NCBI GenBank assembly: GCA_020726505.1
Contig: JAHLEZ010000024.1
Location: 620,001-684,000 of the forward strand
Length of the DNA: 64,000 nt
Reading direction: 5' to 3'
Origin: Leptodontidium sp. MPI-SDFR-AT-0119
Lineage: Eukaryota > Ascomycota > Leotiomycetes > Helotiales > Leptodontidiaceae
The notes under the pieces are model-generated. The model had not been told where the DNA came from and searched no databases. It was given only the letters and a program-made list of their open reading frames with translations. The position numbers were made by a program, and so were the translations under genes. Every line of letters starts with the position of its first letter. The first letter of the stretch is position 1. Positions 36,396-48,045 of the stretch are shown piece after piece.

Positions 36396-36853
36396 TCAAT
36401 TGCTCCTCTCACCACCCTTCGCAGCCCTCAGCTCGTCCATCTTCGCAACCCTCTTCTTGAACTCCTCGTACTGGCATTTTTCGTAACTGTGTCTCTCGGT
36501 CTGCTGAGGTGTCAGCCTCTTCCTTTCCGTTCCTCCCTCCTTCTCTTGCTTCCTCAACTCCAAACCAAGCCCCATCCGCTCCGATCCCAAGTCCAAACCA
36601 GGCCTAATGGACATAAACTCACCTCACACTTCCATGGCAAGTAGTATTCCTCATAACGGCAGCGATTGAGAGGTATCAGAAGGTTCGCACAGCTGTCTCG
36701 GTATTGGATGGGGAGTTTGGCATCGCGCATCTGCTCTCTCGTCGCAGCTATTGCTTCATTAGCGGCGCCAATTGGGAGGGGAAAGACAGGAGACGAACGG
36801 GGCGGTGACGAGCTGAGCCCGACGGCGGATTTGACTGCTTCGGTGACTGTCAT
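36396..36853 (-). CDS. NDUFB7: NADH:ubiquinone oxidoreductase B18 subunit (complex I)
   Basis: Exons 36853-36623 and 36500-36396 (122-base intron) give 111 aa, near the usual size. The twin CX9C fold is complete. The first pair is CANLLIPLNRC. The second is KCETERHSYEKC, which exists only after splicing; this supports the intron. Flanking signature: LPIQYRDSCANLLIPLNRCRYEEYYLPWKCE. The protein lies on the intermembrane side of complex I and is imported by the Mia40 disulphide relay, so it has no cleavable presequence. The N terminus (MTVTEAVKSAVGLSSSPP) is Ser/Pro-rich. The open frame extends upstream of 36853 but the ATG chosen begins the conserved part. Confidence 0.94.
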
Positions 36854-37539
36854 TGTGTATGTGGTTGCTGTTTGCTGCGGGGAAGGGAGCTGTGGTGTTG
36901 AAGCTTGAGGTTTGGAGATGGGAATTAGCGTGGAATTAGTCAGCATCGAGACAGCTTCATTCTGTTTTTGACATTTCAATGTCACGAAGTTGCCTTGAGA
37001 CAATCAAGAGCATAGTTTAGTCGACTATCCGGGTTATACGGTCCTTTCGATCAATTTTAATATCGCAGCTTTCGAAGGTCTTGTAGTATAAGAACACTGG
37101 CTCCAATGTCCTCAGCTAGTGCTGTGACATTTACAAGGACCTCTCCTTGACCTATCGTCCAGGACACCCGAATTCAGAAATCCAAAAGCGCTCGCAGCGC
37201 TGGTTCTAATGTCCTAAACCGACTCTATGGCATTGGGAAGTTCGGATTTTATATGGAGCCCCCTATTTCATTGTTACGACCTCATCCATGACTTTCATTT
37301 TCTACGTGTTTTTATGATGCCCACCTTCAGGATCAAAAGCCCATGTACCAAATGCAGATGGATCAAATCCCTCCATCCACTTTGTGAATGTCTCGGCTTT
37401 ATTGAAGACATCTCTATTATTTCCTTCCAACAATGTTCATCTTTTCGTACGTTGCTCGTGCAATCTCTCTCGTCCTCTCAGTACCATTCACAGATATCGA
37501 GACTTTCTCGAACCTACTCCACAACTGCCATCTCTCCAA
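36854..37539. other. Intergenic stretch
   Basis: No gene recognised. The first part is the NDUFB7 upstream region. A plus-strand frame (37227-37763) is a shadow of the DUF3632-like relic on the other strand. Confidence 0.45.
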
Positions 37540-38350
37540 TCAGAATCCCGCTCTCTTCTTGGCCCAAGAACCGTTTCCTTGGGCACCGCGACCACGATAG
37601 TCATCGTAGCAAATCAATTTCTCGCCGATCAAATCGATCCATATGGCCACCACAGGAATTCTGGCATCGAGCATCGGTGCAGTTTTCTGGGCCTCTTTGG
37701 CGTGCCAAACTGGAGCTGCTGTCCTCGGCTCGACCTCTAGGATATTACGAAAGGACCAGATAGCCCAAAGCGAAAAATTCGATACCGAATCTCTTGTTAG
37801 GTGTGCGACGAAAGAGTAGAGGTTTAGTGCTTCCGGGGTCCCATACTGACGTCTGCCCAACAGTCAGTGCACAGAATTGAGAGCTTTGGTGAAAGTACTC
37901 ACCATTTACTGCTGAGCGAGCCTCCCATCCTAGATTAACTAACTCCCTCCACTTCCCATCGACATCATCTAGTATCTCGAAGGGCTATCACGAATTTCAC
38001 TAATGTTTCCTGATCTGGGCTCACGTGGGGTATCTGTCGTATGATGAAGAAGACTTCTTTCCAAAAGCAGTAAGTAAAGCTTCGTCCTCCTCCTCGAACC
38101 AATTGCTCCCAGGTGAGTCTTGGGTATAGGAGAGATAGCTGGTTGATTTCCAGCGCCGCGGCTTCAATTGATGAATTTGTTGCTGGATTGACGAGGGGTT
38201 CGGCAATGATACTGAACGTGCGAAGAGCTTTTCGTTGTCGCCGGTGTATGGGCAGCGATTGATTTTGAGCAACATAATTGGCGTTATTTGGCAGTCTCTT
38301 TTTCAGATGTATGAGGTCGATTTCAAATGGACCATGTGTCTTTGGCTGAG
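37540..38350 (-). pseudogene. DUF3632-like fungal protein gene, frameshifted
   Basis: Reading the minus strand from about 38350 one finds an open frame with RTFSIIAEPLVNPA, SIEAAALEINQLSLLYPRLTWEQL and HVSPDQETLVKFVIALRDT. The similarity then continues in another frame with DDVDGKWRELVNLGWEARSAVN. After a GTGAGT...CAG intron it resumes in yet another frame with TPEALNLYSFVAHLTRDSV, FSLWAIWSFRNILE and LDARIPVVAIWIDLIGEKLI. The order (W-x-x-L..LGWEAR..N, then NL-x-x-FxAxLT, AIWxxRxxLE) is what I know from DUF3632 proteins of ascomycetes, whose function is unknown. Two single-base frame breaks (near 37972 and near 37850) and no clear start codon make it a likely pseudogene; sequencing error could account for them only in part. 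Confidence 0.55.
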
Positions 38351-38742
38351 ATTTTGTATTTTTGAATTCGTTGGGCGCTCAGTCCATATCCCAGTTCCCA
38401 GAGTACGTAGCGAGCCACAGTAGCTGCGAGCTTAAATGACCCATGGGTTAGTGTACCACTATGAAACTTTCAAAGCATGCTTGAACTCCACCTGTTATAT
38501 TTCTCATGCGCTAGCAAGAATAATTAACAGCTTTTCCTGTGATGTGCTTTACTATCAGTTTGCAAAGATCAAAATGCTCTCATATGGCCTTTCGCCACGC
38601 TAGATATTCTCTCTTTATTGATCAAAGTCATCGTTGCCAATTCGTCCTCCGCTCTCTCGTCACAAAACTGACTAATTCCCAAATACAGCATGAACATCTT
38701 TATTTGCTCTCATCATTTCTATCATTACACATTAAACCGCCC
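38351..38742. other. Intergenic stretch
   Basis: Holds the 3' side of the nuclease gene and the upstream side of the DUF3632-like relic. Nothing else seen. Confidence 0.4.
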
Positions 38743-39690
38743 CTACAACTCCCTCCAAGCAGGGTTAACTCTCAGAATGACCTCCCTCTCCTTATCATAC
38801 CGTCCATCCACAAGTGCATTCAACCAAGTTGCCAATCTATACGCAGCCTTGCTCATCTGAATCTCCACAATCGGGTAAGCGCCAGCAAAATATCCACTAG
38901 TCTTCAGATCTGGGGCGCTGAAATCCTGACTATAGACATAGTCGCAGTTCCAGATGTTGGAGTCAACAGCCCATTCCATGGCACAAGCGATGGGAGTAGC
39001 GGGATCGGTGCAAGAAATCCATTTTGAAGTCGGGGTGAAGAAGTCATCTTTCTTGACTCGGTTGGCGAGGGCGGAGAAGTATGGCGCGATTGTTTGGTTT
39101 GTGAAGGATGTGACGTTGGCACGGGAGTAGATGATCGCACCGTCCCAAATAGAGTGGAGGACAGAGTTGTTTGTCTTGCCACCGAAAGAGACGTTGAATG
39201 CATTGCCTCCTGCACCGAGGTTGGAGGTGTGAAGTGGTTGGGCAAGATCGCTGGTGAAATGCGTGACGAACTTCAGGGCGTATGAACAGGTGAGATTGTT
39301 GCCGTTCTTGATCTTGTTGTCTTTGGCGAGACGAATGCAGTCTCGGAGAATCATGCTCTGGTTTGCGATGGCGGAGACGATGCAACCTCCCTTGGTACAA
39401 TCACGGTTATAGTAGGTGTTGCAAACTGAGGGGGGAGTGTCGAGAGAGTCAATCCAATGCCATTGGTACGTATATGCTCCACCAGCTTCACGACGATAGG
39501 CATCTGCCCATGCAGCGGCTTTGCCAATTGAACCATCATATTGAGGCTCGAGGATCTTCTTGATGATGCCCGAAGCGTCTCGAGATAGGAATTCCTCAGC
39601 CATGAATCCAATCTGGTTGTGAACATCTGTATTCCATGCTGCGGCACCAGCTAGCACGGAGCAAGCTGCGAGAATGTTGGAGAAAAGCAT
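38743..39690 (-). CDS. Secreted S1/P1-type single-strand nuclease
   Basis: Intronless, 315 aa. Signal peptide of 18 residues ends so that mature residue 1 is Trp (AAA|WNTDVHNQIGF). That is essential in this family because the N-terminal amino group and Trp carbonyl bind zinc. Other zinc ligands are visible: His of TDVHNQI, Asp of AAWADAYR, His of QWHWIDSLD, His and Asp of FVTHFTSDLAQPLH, and His/Asp of LHSIWDGAII. Cys residues for two disulphides are present. The enzyme cleaves single-stranded DNA and RNA and 3'-nucleotides in the medium, for phosphate and nucleoside recovery. N-glycosylation sites (NLT, NVS, NVT, NQT) are frequent, as expected for a secreted protein. Intact. Confidence 0.94.
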   Translation of the reverse strand: MLFSNILAACSVLAGAAAWNTDVHNQIGFMAEEFLSRDASGIIKKILEPQYDGSIGKAAAWADAYRREAGGAYTYQWHWIDSLDTPPSVCNTYYNRDCTKGGCIVSAIANQSMILRDCIRLAKDNKIKNGNNLTCSYALKFVTHFTSDLAQPLHTSNLGAGGNAFNVSFGGKTNNSVLHSIWDGAIIYSRANVTSFTNQTIAPYFSALANRVKKDDFFTPTSKWISCTDPATPIACAMEWAVDSNIWNCDYVYSQDFSAPDLKTSGYFAGAYPIVEIQMSKAAYRLATWLNALVDGRYDKEREVILRVNPAWREL

Positions 39691-41534
39691 GATGAATTGT
39701 CAGAACGTCCACGGACAAGAGAATTGGCGAAACTCAAGAGAAGAAGTCCTCCCACTGTTGCATCTCGAGTTGTACACGACGAGTCCGACTACTTGTATAC
39801 ATCGTGAAGTGGGTGGCGTAGATTACCAGCGCTGAGTTGGGAAGCTCTCCGAGGATCACTTACCGTCAGATATGAATTGACCAACGAGAAGATAGAGAAG
39901 CTTTCGGCTCTTCAAGAGTTATCTTCGGGATGCGGCGACAGGTCGCGACAACAGGGTTTTGAGAGAAAGCACCTGACTATCCGGGACAAGTTCACTTCAT
40001 TGCCAAGATGCCAAGCAGCTGGGGCTGGGGAAGATGAGATTGGCGATTAGGAAGTTGGTCGTGTGGTGCTTTGTCAGCTCGCATTGTATTTCCTGAGTCC
40101 TCCCCTTAATTTTCGCTTATTATCATTTCTTTTGTTTATTCTTCAATCGACGAAAACAATTCATTGTAAGCTCTCGTTCTTCTTCCTCCCTAAAGAGTAA
40201 GACAACTAGATTGTTGGCCCCCTTGATGACCCCAAGGTTGAAGTCACATGTTGGAATCGTGACTTTCGAGAGCTTTGAATTTTTTTTCTCGGTCTTCCCG
40301 TTGGAACCGGAGTGATGATGAAATCATGCCTTGGAGAGAATCAGTGAAGTTCTGTACCTATCGCCAGCTAGGGTGGTGGAATTTCAGGGGAAATTCTGAA
40401 GCCTTTTCACAGGAATGCGAGTCAGTGAGTGGAAAGCGAGCTGCGAACGGCCCAAAAGTCACTTGTTCCACCTTCTATCTCGAGGCACTTCTGAAAGGTA
40501 TCGTCATTTCGATAAATGCCCTTTTCCTGGGAATCAAATTGAATTCTGACACTCTGCTGTCACACAGCTCGATCGAATCAAAAACATTACCCAAAGGTTC
40601 AAGAGCAATGCTAGATTGTCAAATCAAAACTTTGCTTTGGAACAAAGAGAGACTTCAGACCAGTCGATGAGGAAGTCTCGCCCTTGGTATATGAACTCTT
40701 CGCGATGCCGTCGAAAAGTCGTGTTCAGGTCTATAGATTCGGTCAGCGAGGTAAAGCAATTAGTTCTGATCTATAATTCATACTTAGCCCAAATGCAATG
40801 GATTCGTTTCCAATAGATTTCGACCGGGTTTGACGATATGGGTTTGACTGTATTGAATAATCATCACATCGGACTTATTTCTACAGCTTGCACGACGTGT
40901 GCGTATTGGCGTTTCCAGCAGCGCATGATTAGGCCTACGCATGGTGGCTATGGTCACTGTCTCCGACCTGAGACACATGGGGCAAGGATGCGCAGTTGAA
41001 GTTTTGAAGAGGCGGCATGCATCCAATATTTCGTGGTGCAACAAAAGAAGGCAGCCGCATTAATGCATTATTTTTAACTTTCAAGTGGAGGGGTTCTTGG
41101 GCCAGCACCGTCCGAGGGGACGGAACTAATCCGTATTGTCGTATGCACCGTAAAGTTCGTACTCGCTACCATTAGCGGTACAATAGGGCTGAGTCGAGTG
41201 CGTCTTCTTGCCAATGGGAGTCGTTCGAGTCGTTCGAACTCCAGATGAAACTTCCACCTGGTTCGGGACTCGGCATTTGTCGGTGTGTGGACAGCGGAAA
41301 GTATGGGACATGTGGGATTGAAGGCTCTTAGCCTAACCCATGTTTCGAGGCCGGGCGGCATACCCAGCGTACTAGTTCTTGTCGACTCGCAGTCAATGGA
41401 AGCCAAGGCCAGAGCAGTTACATAAGCCTCGGGCTGAGAGCAAGGGCCGAGTTTATATACAGGCTCTACTAGCAGATCCTGACGTAGAGGAGCGCGGCTG
41501 CTCAGAAAAAGATCATTTCCCAATCATTTCAACA
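39691..41534. other. 1.8-kb intergenic stretch between two divergent genes
   Basis: No gene recognised. It separates the nuclease start from the glycosyltransferase start, so both promoters lie here. Short frames at 40275-40816 and 41074-41523 have no family pattern. Confidence 0.45.
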
Positions 41535-44500
41535 ATGGACCGCTCATCTTCATATTCGTCGTCCAAACGCGATCCTTTCAGTGTGGACGAAAGTCAGGAG
41601 CATGTATCGACTGACCCAGACTCAGCGAAAGTTCTCATGAAAGAAACCGCAAATGTTACAGGTAATAAATACCGCGACTGAAGTCACAACAAAATCGACT
41701 CAGACCCACTTGGAATTTAGAACAACTACTTACAGAATGCAACAGACAATGGTCGAATTAACGTTAACCTCGACTCGCGGCTTAGTCGTGCCCTGTCTAA
41801 GTTCATACCAGCACCTGCATACGAAACAGAAATTGCTCCAATTCCACCAATTCCTCCCCCAAAATACGAAGATTTGTACAGCACTGTCACAAGACTCAAC
41901 ATCGTCATACAGGTGGTCGGAAGTCGTGGAGATGTCCAGCCATTTATTGCTGTGGGCAATGAACTCCAGAAGCACGGCCATCGAGTACGAATTGCAACGC
42001 ACGATGTATTTGAAGATTTTGTACGGCAATCTGGGCTTGAGTTCTACCCGATTGGTGGTGATCCTGCCGACTTGATGGCATATATGGTCAAAAATCCTGG
42101 CCTTATTCCCAGCATGAGCAGCCTGCGGGCCGGCGATGTTCAATCCAAAAGAAAGATGATTACGTTGATGCTAGATGGATGCTGGCGATCTTGCATTGAG
42201 GCAGACTTGAAGACGGGCGTTCCATTCACCGCTGACGCGATAATTGCCAATCCACCAAGTTTCGCACATGTCCATTGCGCCCAAGCGTTGGGCTGTCCTG
42301 TAAGTTGAAAATCGAGGGAAGGTGCAAGATCAGTGTTACTTACTTCTTGTTTAGGTCCACATCATGTTCACGATGCCCTGGTCGTGTACGAGAGACTTTC
42401 CGCATCCATTAGCGAATTTGAAATCGTCAAGCGAGACGACAGAGATCCAAAGTGGGAAAGGGAACTATGTATCTTATATGATAGTGGAATGGATGACTTG
42501 GCAAGGGTCTGTCCAACTCCCAAACTTTGGTGCTTCTGGGCCTTGCTAATGCTCTAAGCAGTCTCGGAGATGTTATCAACAAATGGAGGAAGTCAATCGA
42601 CCTCGAACCCATCCCCGAAACAGAAGGACCGATGCTGGTAGAGACGCTGAAAATCCCTTTTACTTACTGCTGTATGTATTTGGCTGCTTGATCCTGCTCC
42701 TCTCGTGCCTGTTCAGACTTCTTCCCCAAAACGATTCTTATTATTTTGTCCGTTATCTCCAGATCCAGAGCTAATTTCTCCTGCCCCACTAGGGTCCCCG
42801 GCTTTGGTACCGAAACCGAAAGATTGGCCATCGCATATAGGTCAGTTACAATATCTTTCACAGCTGCTGCCTGTATGCTAACTGAAATGGTATCTTGGTA
42901 GACGTTTGCGGATTCTTCTTCAGAGAAGCCCCAAAATTCACCCCAGACGCCGAGCTCGATCATTTCCTGCGTAGCGGTCTGCCACCAATATATATTGGGT
43001 TTGGAAGTATCGTAATTGATGACCCAAATGAGATGACGGCCATGATTCTTGAGGCAGTGAGAATGACGGGTGTTCGTGCAGTGATCTCACGCGGATGGAG
43101 CAAGCTAGGTGCTGGTCAAGAGAATGGATCACATGTTCATTTTCTTGGAGACTGTCCCCATGAGTGGCTTTTTTCAACATGTTGCAGGTGTCATTCATCA
43201 TGGTGGAGCTGGAACTACGGCTTGCGGATTGTTGAACGGACGACCAACTGCCATTGTGCCCTTTTTTGGAGAGTGGGTGTCAAGGAAACCTTTGACGATG
43301 GCAATTTTGCTGACAAGATCTTTTAGTCAACCTTTCTGGGGACATATGGTGGCTGCTGCCGGAGCAGGTCCTCGACCTCTGCCGTACAAAGGATTGACAA
43401 GCCTAAAGATAGCTGAAGCCATTGAGTTCTGCTTGAGGCCCGAGGTCCTTACTGCCGCGGGAGACATTGCAGCAAGGATGCGAACTGAATCTGGAGTCAA
43501 AACAGCCGTCGAATCTTTTCATCGCGGATTGCCGACAAAGAAGATGCAATGTGATATTATAAAGGGCCAACCGGCAGTATGGGTCTACAAGTCTGGGAGA
43601 CGACGGATCCAGATTTCGAGGGTAGCCGCACAGGCTCTATCGAATCATTTGAAAATTGATCTTCAAAAGCTTCAATAGTATGTTATGTCCATACCTTCCA
43701 CATACAGAGAGTTAATCAGTTGAGTAGCCATGAGCCAGCTCCACTAGTCATCGAGATTCGTCGATGGGACCCTGCAACAGGAGTAATATCCGCAGGGTTA
43801 GGTATGCAAATGACATTCATGAAAGAGACAGCTGGAATCATCACCAAACCAATTGCCGAGTTCCAGAGTGCTAGAGAACATAACCTAGCAGTGGATAAGA
43901 ATGCCAATGGGAGCCTGAGTAGCTCGCGGGGTTCGTCCGACAACCTCCAACATCCGTCAGGTAGCAGATCCGCATCACCAAATCGAAGAAAGACGGGGGG
44001 TCAGATAGCGGGGGCAATGGCAGGCGCTTCTGCAATGAGTCTCGGGAACGCTCTTGGGAAGCCAGCAAAGGCTGTCTTCATCGACATGCCTCTCGCGCTT
44101 ACGGATGGTTTGCACGCAGTGCCGAAACTGTACGGAAGCAAAGTTACAGAGCGAGACAAGATCAATGACTTCAAGAGTGGAGCTATCGTAGCAGGGAAGG
44201 GGTTAGTCACTGGAATAGCAGGCGGGCTGGCAGGCCTCGTAATGGAGCCCTACAAAGGCGGTCGGAAAGAGGGTGCTTTAGGAGTTGTAAAGGGGCTGGG
44301 CAAAGGTTCGCTTGGTTTTTTGACCAAAACAGGCTCTGGCAAGTGGATTTGACATCGTAATTACAAAGAAAACTGCTAATGCGAGTTGTAGCTGGGTTGG
44401 GCTTAGTTGCATATCCGGGACAAGGTGCCTGCAAAAGTCTCTACGCAAGCTGGCATGCCAGTACACGGAAACTCATCATCGAAAAGCGCATTGACGAGGG

Positions 44501-44603
44501 TCGATACATGATGCAAGATGCAACAGAAGGCAGGTATGATGCAGCTATGATTATAAGAAGGTTCGATAACTTGAAGGCGGGCATTGATGAAGATTACCAA
44601 TGA
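41535..44603 (+). CDS. Sterol-glucosyltransferase-like UGT with C-terminal extension, one frame break
   Basis: Nine exons: 41535-41661, 41746-42299, 42355-42506, 42562-42671, 42793-42840, 42902-43272, 43327-43677, 43725-44338 and 44392-44603, about 845 codons. The GT28-type N domain is [21 protein letters not shown] and the sugar-donor loop is [28 protein letters not shown], completed to DQPFWG by the intron at 43273-43326. The family glucosylates sterols or related lipids from UDP-glucose. No PH/GRAM domain precedes it, unlike Atg26. The C-terminal 270 residues ([17 protein letters not shown], then Gly/Ala-rich helices) recur in this fungal subfamily. The last intron (44339-44391) is GC-AG. 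Exon 6 has one base too many: six T at 43169-43174 where five keep HEWLFQHVAG in frame. Either an assembly error in a homopolymer or a recent lesion. Confidence 0.82.
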
Positions 44604-45584
44604 GCTTTGTTGTGGGGGTTGAGGAAGTAGAATTTATAGAGAAAGACATCCATTATCTCGTCTATTATAGGCCCTGTAACTTGTAGAAAATTGTAGAAGC
44701 ATCATCGGAGAGATTACTTAAATGATCAACTAAGTCTAGACCAAACCTATATCTTAGCTTCATAACCGCATTCTATCTCGCTGACGGTTTAGAAAAGAAT
44801 CAAACGCCGAACTTTCTCCTGACGTCTCGAACACAGATTGAACCTCAAAGACAACAAAATATCTAATCAAAGTGAAACAGTTGATGCGATAGCACAACTA
44901 CCTAGTGGAAGGTGCGAGAGTATTTTGCTCGAGAAAACACACTCTCTACAGGTGCAGGAATAACTTTTGGTATCGATTACCTTTCATATCGCATGGCCAG
45001 CTCATTTACAGAGTTGAAGCCCTTGTCTCGGCCTGCCGACGCATGATTTCCAACTATTTCCAGTTGGGATATTGGAACTTTGAAGAAGAATTTCACCGAA
45101 GCACTCACTTGCCGTACTCAGCAAGTTTTGGGTTTCGAGACAGATGAAAGCCACTAGACATTTTAGGATTTCGGGGAGAAGTCTCGGTTTTCGGGTCTCG
45201 GGTCTTGGCAGACACTTTCTCAAACCCCCGAGATTTACGGTTTAGGTTTGAAAGCTTCTAAGGATTCATCTAAGAAGTAATGAATACTGATTGGCATTCT
45301 GGGTGACAGAAAAGAAACTTCATTTGCTTTGGTTTCGTCTTATATCTTGCGACGTGTGAGGTGAATTGAATGTGGTACCACGACACCCTTTAGGCTCTGC
45401 CCCCTAGCTCTCTCTCCATGCCTGTTGAATAGCTCTAAACGTCAAGCACCAAGGAAGCTTACTAGAATCCGCATTTGGATTTAGTTCTGGCACTTTAACA
45501 TACAGTTTTCAAAGGTACATCACTATTGAGGACGAAAGAAGAAGAAGAAAACTGATAAATAGAATGAACATTAGACGATGATCC
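44604..45584. other. Convergent intergenic stretch
   Basis: Lies between the 3' ends of the UGT and the monooxygenase. No gene recognised. AT-rich with scattered short frames; a GAAGAAGAAGAAG tract lies at about 45536-45550. Confidence 0.45.
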
Positions 45585-46919
45585 TCATCGGCCGTGATGC
45601 CACAGTGACACACTCTCCACATCATAGATCAAATTTCCTTGACTCCCCGACATACCCATCCGATTGAGACCCAACATATTGAAAGCCCATAGCCCATGCA
45701 AGCATACCTTTTCAAACATCGTCAGTTTCCACGACGGCATCCGTTTGCGCCGTTCTCCCCCTTCCGCTGCTGCCTTATAGAACATCTCTACTCTTGGTCT
45801 CCGAAGCTCGTCGAACCTTGTGAATATCTGCCTTGTTGACTTTTGTGCGGAAGTGACGGGTAGACTTTGGAATAGTCGCGAGAGCAAGAACACGTCCTCG
45901 AGCGCCATGGCAAGACCCTGCCCGGCGTGAGGCTGCATGGCGTGTGCCGCATCGCCCAGCAAAAGACATCTTCCCTTGAACCAAGTTCCTCCGAGTGGCA
46001 GCTTATAGATGGGATAACACTTCACCGAATCCGAGTCGATGACGAGCTTTTTCAGGAAAGTACCCCAATCTCCTTCCACATCCTTCAAAGGCCCATGGAC
46101 CAGCTTTGTCTTAAAATGTTCCATTGTAAGCTTGCGCCTCTCCTCCCACCCGTCTCGATCATCATCTGTTTCGGGCATTGGAACTTCTTCGGTGAAGAAC
46201 CAGTAGACTTCGTTAGCTGCCTCCTCCGAAGGGGCAACGGCGAAAAGGCCATCGCCTGTCAGTGTTGCATTGAGGTCCCGAATAGGCGTGCTGTCGGTGA
46301 ATCGTGGATTTGTCAAAATAGAGAATATAGACGGAAGACCCGAATATTCTGGTTGTGCCAAGGGATCGACTCGACATACATGGTGCGGACGTCTGAATGA
46401 ATTCCGTCGCACCCCAGTAGCACATCTCCTGTGTCCCGTGTACCGTCCACGAAGGTAACTTGCACTGAAAAGTCGTCTTGGGAGATTGAGGCGACTTTTT
46501 TCCCCCAGTGGATGTCGATACCAAACTCTTTTTCCGTCTCTTCAAGAAGTTGCTCGATCAGGTACTTCCTCTTTACTCGCAAGTATAGGTATCTAGTCTT
46601 GCTTTCGCTCCAAGATGTAATGTCAACGCTTCCAAGAGTCGCGCCTTGACTGGAATGCATTGTGACATGGTTTGTCACAGCTCCACGTGTAAGCAGAGAT
46701 TCGTACACACCTAGTCGGGCTAGAAGACGGGAACCATTGCATGGAACTCCAATAGCTCCACTAAGAGATGAAGGACAGCTCCGTAACTCGTAGACAGCGC
46801 ATGTAAACTTGTTCTGCCGACAAAGTTGCAAGGCAGCTGCCAGTCCTGCTGGGCCACCTCCAATGATAACAGCCTGAGGAGCTGTCGGAGTTGTAAGCTC
46901 AACATTTTGGCTGCCCAGG
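45585..46919 (-). CDS. FAD-dependent monooxygenase, salicylate-hydroxylase type, one frame break
   Basis: The N-terminal dinucleotide fold is PQAVIIGGGPAGLAAALQL. The central GD..LLGCDGIHSDVR carries the DG motif. The C-terminal FAD/phosphate motif is GRCLLLGDAAHAMQPHAGQGLAMALED. This is the class A flavoprotein hydroxylase layout (PF01494) acting on aromatic or polyketide substrates with NAD(P)H. Near 46365-46372 the frame must change by one base: RTMYVES reads on into DPLAQPEYSGLPSIFSIL in another frame, as if one G of a GG were missing. The first exon is unresolved. The frame is open only from about 46919 with no in-frame ATG, so a short upstream exon or a further lesion must exist. Neighbours (UGT, RTA1 protein, SDR) would suit a small metabolite pathway, which is inference. 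Confidence 0.75.
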
Positions 46920-47800
46920 AACTCTTATATCATCCCGTAGAGGGATATCTAGGGAAAGTACCTCCTTATGTGGGCATGCTTCATTGGCAGAGAGATGGAT
47001 TATACCTTGGTCATGTTGCTCGAGATCAATCGACACAATGAAAGGAAGCGACAATATTCTTTTCCTTCCCGGCTGTCTTGTCCGGCCAAAAAAAGACGTC
47101 AAGAGGTGGTCAATAGCCAGGAAGCATCTGCTTAACACTAAGTAGATGGGCAACAGGTTATAGCGAATGAAAACGGCACAAAGGGTTATTAAGTGATTTC
47201 AAGTCTTCCTATCTAACTCTGTAGCCCATCACATAGTCAGAAGGTTATCTTCTACTTACGGCACCAGAGTTCAAGGGAGGCTGGTGAACTGACAAGGTTG
47301 GTCGGATCGCATCCGCCTTCGGTCGGACCTGAAGCTTCTGAAGCCGCAAGGACTTCCAAGAAGAATTCTAGTCCTTAAAAGGTTCACTTTCGTACTTGGG
47401 GTATTTTATGACACGAACATCTTGGAAAATTGTGTGACTTGTCCGGTATCATCACGCGTCCATGGGTTGCCTTCTGATAAAGTGATAATTGTCTTCGGCA
47501 CACATCACGTCTCTCGAGCTTTGACGTAAAACTCATCGTAGAATAGTTCATTCAGGGAGTCTAACGTAGTTGTTGTTTTAGATGCGTACTCCGGTAACAG
47601 ACCCCTCAGCTCACCGTGCACACTGAGGGAGAGCAACGAGTCCCGGTGGGGCTTCACCAAGTCCCCATACTAGGTTTTTGTTTTTTTTAGGAACTTTAAA
47701 TTTTCTTCAGATTGTACGACGAAGGGGCTTTTGTAAGCTAAATTCCTGAGCTATTCTCTGTTTTAATTATTTCTACAAACGTATCAGCCTCCCTGACCAC

Positions 47801-47837
<37 letters not shown>

Positions 47838-48045
47838 GACCGAAAACCTAGAGCGAGTGACTTCTACCGTTATCCGTATACAAATCCACAATATCAGAAA
47901 CATCCGAACTCCCGTTAGTATTTACGACCCGAAGTTGACTTCCCATCAAATTGCCATCCCCATGATTGAACTCAACTGGAGTTGTAGCCCTGTTCCCATC
48001 ACCGCGATTGCTTTCAGCTGGAGCTGCAATCATGACATGTCCTAG
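46920..48045. other. Intergenic stretch with a long poly-C run
   Basis: Should contain the promoter and perhaps a short first exon of the monooxygenase. Otherwise nothing coding. The poly-C tract is listed separately. Confidence 0.45.
47802..47834. repeat. Uninterrupted run of 33 C
   Basis: Thirty-three consecutive C residues. The length is uncertain in any assembly. On the other strand it is a poly-G run. Confidence 0.9.

Noticed and set aside
43273..43326. Apparent insertion [18 protein letters not shown] in the UGT
   Set aside because: It is an in-frame 54-base intron (GTGGGT donor, GCTGAC branch, TTTAG acceptor); removing it restores FFGDQPFWG.
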